NCBI GenBank assembly: GCA_905236615.1
Contig: CAJORC010000111.1
Coordinates: forward strand, 1-10,180
Direction: 5' to 3'
Origin: an uncultured Lachnospiraceae bacterium
GTDB taxonomy: Bacteria > Bacillota > Clostridia > Lachnospirales > Lachnospiraceae
DNA: 10,180 bases
Shown here piece after piece: positions 5,962 through 10,180 of the stretch; the first letter of the stretch is position 1, and every line of letters begins with the position of its first letter. Below the pieces are notes generated by a model. That model saw only the letters and a list, made by a program, of their open reading frames with translations. It ran no database searches and was not told where the DNA came from. Made by a program: the position numbers and the translations under genes.

Positions 5962-6510
5962 ATGAAAAAAGTGAAATCAATAATAAAAAAAGAAGAATAC
6001 GAAGAAATATACAGGATGCTGGATGAAGTATCCCCGGTGGACTTTGACTGCGGCACTATCTGTGGAGCAGTCTGCTGCCAGGATATAGAGGGCGTTGAAA
6101 TGGGAATGTATCTGCTTCCGGGAGAAGAAAAGGTACACGACAGGCATGATTCATGGATGATATGGTCTAAGGAAAAAGCCGAAAACTTTGACTTTCCCGA
6201 TTCATGGAAAGGGACGATCTATTTTCTGAAATGTGCTGATCCCATGAAATGCAGGAGAGACAGGAGACCGATACAGTGCAGGACATTTCCTCTTTTACCG
6301 GATATTGACGAAAACGGTGTGCTTTCACTGGTCTTTGATGATACGCCGCTCCCTTATTCCTGTCCGCTTATAGAGTCAAAAGCGGAGCTCAATGCAGATT
6401 TTATCGAAGTAACGAAAAAAGCATGGGAAATGCTTATAAAAGACCCGTTAATATACGACTATGTAAAGGCAGAATCAGAAAAACGGAGGGAGAGAAAAAA
6501 TGACAATTAG
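5962..6510 (+). CDS. YkgJ-like cysteine-cluster protein (putative Zn/Fe-chelating)
   Basis: A 182-residue cytoplasmic protein with eight cysteines: C30, C34, C38, C39 (CGTICGAVCC), C91, C97, C106 and C134. The CxxxCxxxCC head, the LLPGEE segment and the RPIQCRTFP block match the YkgJ/CxxCxxxxCC family. That family is thought to bind zinc or an iron centre; its biochemical role is unsettled. The ATG at 5962 is preferred over the in-frame ATG at 5884. The extra 26 residues upstream would be encoded by promoter-like AT-rich sequence, and AAAGG sits just upstream of 5962. The C-terminus is a basic tail (ESEKRRERKNDN). The last 11 nt overlap the next gene, whose ribosome binding site lies within this one, so the pair is likely co-translated. 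Family call fairly firm; function open. Confidence 0.85.
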   Translation: MKKVKSIIKKEEYEEIYRMLDEVSPVDFDCGTICGAVCCQDIEGVEMGMYLLPGEEKVHDRHDSWMIWSKEKAENFDFPDSWKGTIYFLKCADPMKCRRDRRPIQCRTFPLLPDIDENGVLSLVFDDTPLPYSCPLIESKAELNADFIEVTKKAWEMLIKDPLIYDYVKAESEKRRERKNDN

Positions 6511-7420
6511 GAAAACAGCCATAATAGGAGCAGGAGCGGTTGGTTCATACTTTTTATGGGGCTTATACGAGAAAAATCCGGAAAGCGTATGTCTTATTGC
6601 TAAAGATGACAGGAAGGAAAGGCTGGAAAAATCAGGAATAATCATTAACGGTAAAAAATATATGCCTGAGATAAAAAGTCCTGAAGAGGCTTCAGATATC
6701 GATCTTCTTATCGTTGCTGTAAAGAAGAATGCACTGGAGAGTATTCTTGAAGATGTAAGACAGATCGTCAGGGAAAACACAATTGTGATCTGTCCAATGA
6801 ACGGAATTGACTGCGAGGAAATATTGTCGGGAGTTATTCCTGAAAAGAATATAATCTGGTCAATTATAAAGATAGCATCAGAGAGAAGGGAAAATTCGAT
6901 TGCATTTGATGCAGGAATCACTTTGGGTCTCTATTACGGTGAAAAAGATACAGACGAGATCACACCAAGGATGAAAGATATCGAAGAGTGCTTCAAAGAC
7001 AGCGGTATCCATATAAATCCCTGCACTGATATAATAAAGCAGATCTGGTATAAATTTGCCTTAAACGTTGGAAATAATCTCCCTCAGGCCATTCTTGGCG
7101 TAGGTATGGGAGCTTATGATGACAGTGAGCATGTAAACTTTATTTATCAGAGGCTTGTTGAGGAGGTAATTGCCGTTGCAGCTGCCGCGGGAATAGATAT
7201 TGCCGACAGAAAAGGGATCATTTTCAGCGGACGTGATAAAAGAGCAAGATATTCAACTCTGCAGGATCTGGATAACAAAAGACATACCGAAATCGATATG
7301 TTTGCCGGAACAATGATAAAACTGGGTGAGAAATACAATATTGCTGTTCCGTACTCGACTTTCTGTTACCATGCGATAAAGGCTCTGGAAGAGAAGAATG
7401 ACGGAAAGTTCGATTATTGA
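6500..7420 (+). CDS. Ketopantoate reductase (PanE/ApbA) family dehydrogenase
   Basis: A 306-residue NAD(P)H-dependent oxidoreductase of the 2-dehydropantoate 2-reductase family, which in pantothenate synthesis reduces ketopantoate to pantoate. The N-terminal Rossmann fold has GAGAVG at 10-15. Residues equivalent to the E. coli PanE active site appear in order: K75 or K76 (VAVKKN), N101 (MNGI), K185 (WYKF) with N189 and N193 at the expected +4 and +8 spacing, S252 (YSTLQDL) and E264 (HTEID). Length is typical (E. coli about 303). The start is supported by GGAGGG at 6485-6490. No panB, panC or panD is nearby and the partner is a YkgJ-like gene. Many clostridia carry PanE paralogues of unknown substrate, so the symbol panE is withheld. 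Confidence 0.88.
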   Translation: MTIRKTAIIGAGAVGSYFLWGLYEKNPESVCLIAKDDRKERLEKSGIIINGKKYMPEIKSPEEASDIDLLIVAVKKNALESILEDVRQIVRENTIVICPMNGIDCEEILSGVIPEKNIIWSIIKIASERRENSIAFDAGITLGLYYGEKDTDEITPRMKDIEECFKDSGIHINPCTDIIKQIWYKFALNVGNNLPQAILGVGMGAYDDSEHVNFIYQRLVEEVIAVAAAAGIDIADRKGIIFSGRDKRARYSTLQDLDNKRHTEIDMFAGTMIKLGEKYNIAVPYSTFCYHAIKALEEKNDGKFDY

Positions 7421-7441
7421 ATACCGGGAGGTTTTTGATCA

Positions 7442-8272
7442 ATGCTTTATAGAAAAAGTTCTGTATTAGCAGCATTTGTGCTGTCACTGCTCATTTGTGC
7501 GGGATGTGAGCAGACAGCCGGAAAAGATATAATATCAGAAAATGTAACGTCTCAGAATACCGTATCGCAGGAAACGGCAGCCATATCCGAAGATGCGGCT
7601 GAAACACAGGCTGCGGTGACTGAAGATACATCAACTGTATCCGAAGAATTGCCGACTGAAGAAACTACTGATGCCGAAATCGCAGATGATGACATTGCGG
7701 TGATCGAAGGTGATGATGAAATTGTCGCAGTAGACGAGGGAGAAGTTTATGAGGACGAGGAGAATTCTGAACAGGCATTGCAGATAAAGGATGTTAAAGA
7801 TGATAATGCATCACTTCCTTTTGAGACCGATGTACCGATTTTTGCCTTTGATACCGATTACACGCTCTATAATTCTGAAACTGGAAATGTGAGAAGCGGT
7901 GCAATTGATGCGATTAAATACCTTGTAAAGCGAGGCTTTAAGTGGTGCATAATCTCTGTGGATTACGAGAACAGCAAAGAGGGCAGGCTTCAGGGCGAGA
8001 TACTCGGTGAACTGAACGATACAGACAGTTATCTGGGATTTTATGTGGTCAATTCGGGCGCTGAGCGCTATCAGTGGTGCATTGAGAATGGTGCGGATGT
8101 GCTTGTGGATGATAACGAAAAAACCGCTTCACTTGCTGATCAGGCATGCTTCCATACATTACTTGTGGATGCAGATGATGATATAGCGCCGAGCCTTTTC
8201 CTTCATCCGATGGGAAACGGAAGCTCATACGGTGGATTTAATGAATATGTGGATATGATATATCCAAAATGA
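7442..8272 (+). CDS. Lipoprotein with acidic linker and HAD-phosphatase-like domain
   Basis: A 276-residue predicted lipoprotein. Residues 1-22 form a signal peptide: basic MLYRK, a hydrophobic core, and CAGC with lipidated C22 (Cys at -3 is unusual). Residues 25-125 are a Glu/Asp/Thr/Ser/Ala-rich, poorly ordered linker with very few basic residues. Residues 131-276 resemble the HAD superfamily: motif I FAFDTDYTL (D137, D139), a possible motif II serine in CIISVDY (S172), and motif IV ADVLVDDNEKT (D223, D224). The motif III lysine is unclear (R209 is a candidate). The domain would sit outside the membrane. A Mg-dependent phosphatase activity is possible, by analogy with surface class C acid phosphatases, but this is not one I recognise. 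GGGAGG at 7426-7431 supports the start. It follows the PanE-like gene by 21 nt and is probably in the same operon. Confidence 0.8.
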   Translation: MLYRKSSVLAAFVLSLLICAGCEQTAGKDIISENVTSQNTVSQETAAISEDAAETQAAVTEDTSTVSEELPTEETTDAEIADDDIAVIEGDDEIVAVDEGEVYEDEENSEQALQIKDVKDDNASLPFETDVPIFAFDTDYTLYNSETGNVRSGAIDAIKYLVKRGFKWCIISVDYENSKEGRLQGEILGELNDTDSYLGFYVVNSGAERYQWCIENGADVLVDDNEKTASLADQACFHTLLVDADDDIAPSLFLHPMGNGSSYGGFNEYVDMIYPK

Positions 8273-8300
8273 TTTTTGATTGTTAGGAGTTATTGTATAT

Positions 8301-8513
8301 ATGTCAAATGATAAAATGCTTAAACTTATTGATGCTGCGGCAAAAGGAGACATTGAGGCCGCAAGAAAGCTGGGAGAAGGCTATTTCAAGGGCAGCTTCG
8401 GGGGAAAAAATTACGAAAAAGCGCTGAAATGGACGAGATACGCAGCAAAGCGCGGTGATGAAAAGGCTGTTGAACTGCTTGCTGAAATTGAAAAAAAGAC
8501 AGGAACGGTTTGA
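8301..8513 (+). CDS. Small Sel1-like repeat protein
   Basis: A 70-residue soluble protein carrying one clear Sel1-like (SLR, TPR-related) repeat. The pattern is AAKGDIEAARKLGEGYFKG, then NYEKALKWTRYAAKRGDEKA, matching the family spacing of A-x3-G, LG-x2-Y, KA-x2-W and AA-x2-G. Single-repeat proteins cannot form the usual superhelix, so it probably acts as a small adaptor or caps a partner; this is inference. The ATG at 8301 follows TAGGAG (8284-8289) by 11 nt, slightly long. An in-frame TTG at 8280 lies before that site and is rejected. It starts 28 nt after the lipoprotein gene and is likely the last gene of that unit. Its stop codon is adjacent to the -35 of the pheST promoter, and no terminator is evident between them. 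Confidence 0.75.
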   Translation: MSNDKMLKLIDAAAKGDIEAARKLGEGYFKGSFGGKNYEKALKWTRYAAKRGDEKAVELLAEIEKKTGTV

Positions 8514-8514
8514 C

Positions 8515-8543
8515 TTGACATATTCCGTCAATATGCTTAAAAT
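8515..8543 (+). promoter_or_regulatory. Strong sigma-A promoter of the T-box-pheST operon
   Basis: TTGACA (8515-8520, 6/6) and TAAAAT (8538-8543, 5/6) are separated by exactly 17 bp. The start is expected near 8550, 31 nt before T-box stem I. A short GCCG-TTTT-CGGC hairpin (8555-8566) lies in between. Confidence 0.85.
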
Positions 8544-8580
8544 AGTTTGGAAAAGCCGTTTTCGGCATAATATTGATAAA

Positions 8581-8808
8581 GGCGTTGAGGTATTGTTTAA
8601 GAGTCTGTGTCAGTTTTTTTCAACAGAGAGAGAGTCCTTTGGCTGGAAGACTTTCGGAAAAAGACATGGAAAGATGTTCAGATACGGAGCTGCCGGGGAA
8701 CCGGACGTTTAGTGCGCGTTAAGCATAAGAGAGTTCTTTTTTGAAGAAAAAATGGGTGGTACCGCGGAGAAAATCTTCGTCCCGTTGGTAGCACCCTTTC
8801 ATTGTTTT
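8581..8808 (+). promoter_or_regulatory. T-box riboswitch, Phe specifier (UUC), upstream of pheST
   Basis: The leader senses uncharged tRNA-Phe. Stem I spans 8581-8691. GGC/GCT closes its base, followed by a kink-turn-like internal loop (TTGAG opposite GGA), GTATT/GATAC, a specifier loop, CTGTGTC paired with GACATGG (8663-8669 region), and a distal hairpin GAGAGTC/GACTTTC. The codon TTC at 8677-8679 is followed by A, as expected for a specifier, and fits the downstream gene. CCGG-GGAA-CCGG (8693-8704) is a linker hairpin. The T-box GGGTGGTACCGCGG is at 8754-8767, with TGGT (8757-8760) as the tRNA acceptor-binding bulge. In the antiterminator, GGG 8754-8756 pairs with CCC 8781-8783 and GCGGAGA with TCTTCGT. 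The identification is very secure; stem details were drawn by eye. Confidence 0.95.
8754..8808 (+). terminator. Regulated terminator of the pheST T-box leader
   Basis: GGGTGGTACC (8754-8763) can pair with GGTAGCACCC (8787-8796): 5 bp, one G-G mismatch, 4 bp. The nested GCGGAGA/TCTTCGT hairpin sits inside, and TTTCATTGTTTT follows. This helix is mutually exclusive with the antiterminator because it consumes the T-box bulge itself. Confidence 0.6.
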
Positions 8809-8841
8809 AAAGATTATATTATTTTAGGGAGGACTTCCACG

Positions 8842-9861
8842 ATGAAGGAGAAACTCGAAGAGATCAGACAGAGAGCGCTGGCGGCAATTAAGGAAAGCGT
8901 TGATACTGACAGGCTTAATGATGTCAGAATAGGCATTCTCGGAAAAAAAGGTGAACTTACGGCAGTTCTTAAAGGAATGAAGGATGTTGCACCGGAAGAC
9001 AGACCAAAGGTTGGTGCGATCGTAAACGAAACAAGGGCTGAAATCGAGAAGGCACTTGAAGAAGCCAGGAAGAAGCTTGAAAGAGTTGCCAGAGAGGCTC
9101 AGATGAAAGCTGAGACCATCGACGTAACACTTCCTGCCAAAAAGCCTGCTATCGGTCATCGTCACCCCAATACAATAGCTCTTGAAGAGATCGAGAGGAT
9201 TTTTGTAGGGCTGGGATATGAGGTTATAGACAGCCCTGAGATCGAGAAGGATTATTACAATTTCGAGGCTTTGAATATCCCTGCCGATCATCCCGCAAAG
9301 GACGAGCAGGACACATTTTATATAAATGGGGATATACTTCTCCGTACGCAGACTTCAGGTGCTCAGGTACATGAGATGGAGAAGGGAAGACTTCCTATCC
9401 GCATGCTGGCTCCCGGAAGAGTTTACCGTTCTGATGAAGTTGATGCTACACATTCACCCGTATTCCATCAGGTCGAGGGAATGGTAGTTGATGAAAAAAC
9501 CACTTTCGCAGATCTTAAGGGTACTCTTACCGAGTTTGCAAAGGAGCTTTTCGGAGAAGATACAAAGGTTAAATTCAGACCTCATCATTTCCCGTTTACC
9601 GAGCCTTCAGCTGAAATGGATGTTTCATGCTTTAAGTGCGGCGGAAAGGGATGCCGTTTCTGTAAAGGAGAAGGCTGGATTGAAATTTTAGGATGCGGAA
9701 TGGTTCATCCTCATGTTCTTGAAATGAGCGGAATTGATCCTTTGAAGTATCGTGGCTTCGCTTTTGGTGTAGGTTTGGAAAGAATTGCACTTTTGAAGTA
9801 CGAAATCGATGACATGAGACTTATGTATGAGAATGATGTCAGATTCTTAAACCAGTTCTAA
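8842..9861 (+). CDS. pheS: Phenylalanine--tRNA ligase alpha subunit
   Basis: A 339-residue class II aminoacyl-tRNA synthetase catalytic subunit, which charges tRNA-Phe as an alpha2-beta2 enzyme with PheT. Residues 1-95 form the N-terminal helical, coiled-coil tRNA-binding arm. The catalytic core starts at about 106 (HRHPNTIALEEIERIF). Motif 2 lies around 186-213 (RMLAPGRVYRSDEVDATH), the Phe-binding segment FPFTEPSAEMD at 250-260, and motif 3 FGVGLERIALLKY at 308-320. A CFKCGGKGCRFC insert (C263, C266, C271, C274) matches the Cys-rich loop seen in many Firmicute PheS proteins and might bind zinc. Length fits the family. The ATG at 8842 is chosen because AGGGAGG at 8826-8832 precedes it; an in-frame ATG at 8752 lies inside the T-box. 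Expression is controlled by the T-box leader. Confidence 0.97.
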   Translation: MKEKLEEIRQRALAAIKESVDTDRLNDVRIGILGKKGELTAVLKGMKDVAPEDRPKVGAIVNETRAEIEKALEEARKKLERVAREAQMKAETIDVTLPAKKPAIGHRHPNTIALEEIERIFVGLGYEVIDSPEIEKDYYNFEALNIPADHPAKDEQDTFYINGDILLRTQTSGAQVHEMEKGRLPIRMLAPGRVYRSDEVDATHSPVFHQVEGMVVDEKTTFADLKGTLTEFAKELFGEDTKVKFRPHHFPFTEPSAEMDVSCFKCGGKGCRFCKGEGWIEILGCGMVHPHVLEMSGIDPLKYRGFAFGVGLERIALLKYEIDDMRLMYENDVRFLNQF

Positions 9862-9893
9862 ATAAAAGAAAATCGAAAGGAAGAATTAAATAA

Positions 9894-10180
9894 ATGAATA
9901 CTTCATTTAATTGGATTAAGGAGCTTGTGCCGGGACTTGACTGCACAGCCCAGGAATATATGGATGCCATGACTCTTTCCGGAACAAAGGGAGAGGGTTT
10001 CATACAACTTGATAAAAATCTTGAGAAGATCGTTGTCGGCGAAGTGCTTTCAATGGAAAAGCATCCTGACTCCGATCATCTCTGGATCTGCCATGTTAAT
10101 ATCGGAACCGAAACGATACAGATAGTTACAGGTGCACAGAATTTAAAGGTCGGCGACAAAGTTCCTACCGTTCTTGACGG
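9894..10180 (+). CDS. pheT: Phenylalanine--tRNA ligase beta subunit, 5' part
   Basis: The reading frame opens at ATG 9894 and stays open for 95 codons to the window edge, so the gene is cut by the window and not broken. The protein begins MNTSFNWIKELVPGLDCTAQEYMDAMTLSG in the family style. From about residue 45 it enters the EMAP/OB-fold tRNA-binding-like domain: VVGEVLSMEKHPDSDHLWICHVNIG, then QIVTGAQNLKVGDKVP. AAAGGAAG at 9876-9883 is the likely ribosome binding site. It follows pheS by 32 nt and shares its T-box-controlled transcript. PheT normally runs to about 800 residues and carries the editing domain, which lies beyond this window. Confidence 0.96.
   Translation, partial: MNTSFNWIKELVPGLDCTAQEYMDAMTLSGTKGEGFIQLDKNLEKIVVGEVLSMEKHPDSDHLWICHVNIGTETIQIVTGAQNLKVGDKVPTVLD

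Noticed and set aside
8555..8566. GCCG-TTTT-CGGC hairpin as a terminator for the upstream operon
   Set aside because: Only a 4-bp stem and no T tail on the + strand. It lies downstream of the strong pheST promoter start and is better read as part of that leader.
8752..8841. N-terminal extension of PheS from ATG 8752
   Set aside because: It would be encoded by the T-box and terminator. AGGGAGG directly before 8842 marks the real start.

Overview
The window looks like ordinary chromosome from a low-to-mid GC Firmicute of class Clostridia, most likely a Lachnospiraceae member (Butyrivibrio, Roseburia or a relative). The evidence is the DUF4250 protein ahead of rarA, strong GGAGG ribosome binding sites, a PheS with the Cys-rich insert common in Firmicutes, and a T-box leader in front of pheST. 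I saw no phage, transposase, CRISPR or tRNA genes.

Left block (1-3138, + strand): a sigma-A type promoter starts a tightly packed unit of a small DUF4250 protein, the replication/recombination ATPase RarA, and a cytoplasmic GH13 alpha-glucosidase-like enzyme. Each gene overlaps the next (1 nt, then 11 nt), so translation is probably coupled. A hairpin at 3171-3198 separates this unit from a convergent gene.

Middle block (3139-5815, mostly - strand): a 490-residue regulator with an N-terminal helix-turn-helix and a large C-terminal region I do not recognise. It has an unusually elaborate upstream region: a perfect 22-bp palindrome, a second 15-bp palindrome, and a pair of AGCACA repeats 12 bp apart that recurs on the far side of the gene. 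Next comes a 350-bp interval without a protein gene. It holds a possible small RNA on the + strand: a promoter-like sequence, two hairpins and a very long terminator hairpin, with G-rich AGGGGA-like loops. Beyond it is a response regulator with one degenerate and one intact receiver domain and no output domain. It is preceded by an excellent match to the -10 of the flagellar sigma factor (sigma-28/SigD).

Right block (5907-8513, + strand): a probable operon of a YkgJ-type cysteine-cluster protein, a ketopantoate reductase-family dehydrogenase (11-nt overlap), a lipoprotein that carries a HAD-phosphatase-like domain after a long acidic linker, and a 70-residue single-Sel1-repeat protein.

Far right (8515-10180, + strand): a near-consensus promoter, a T-box riboswitch with a UUC (Phe) specifier, complete pheS, and the first 95 codons of pheT, which runs off the window. 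The pheST genes sense uncharged tRNA-Phe through this leader. The terminator of this leader seems to use the T-box sequence itself as its 5' arm.
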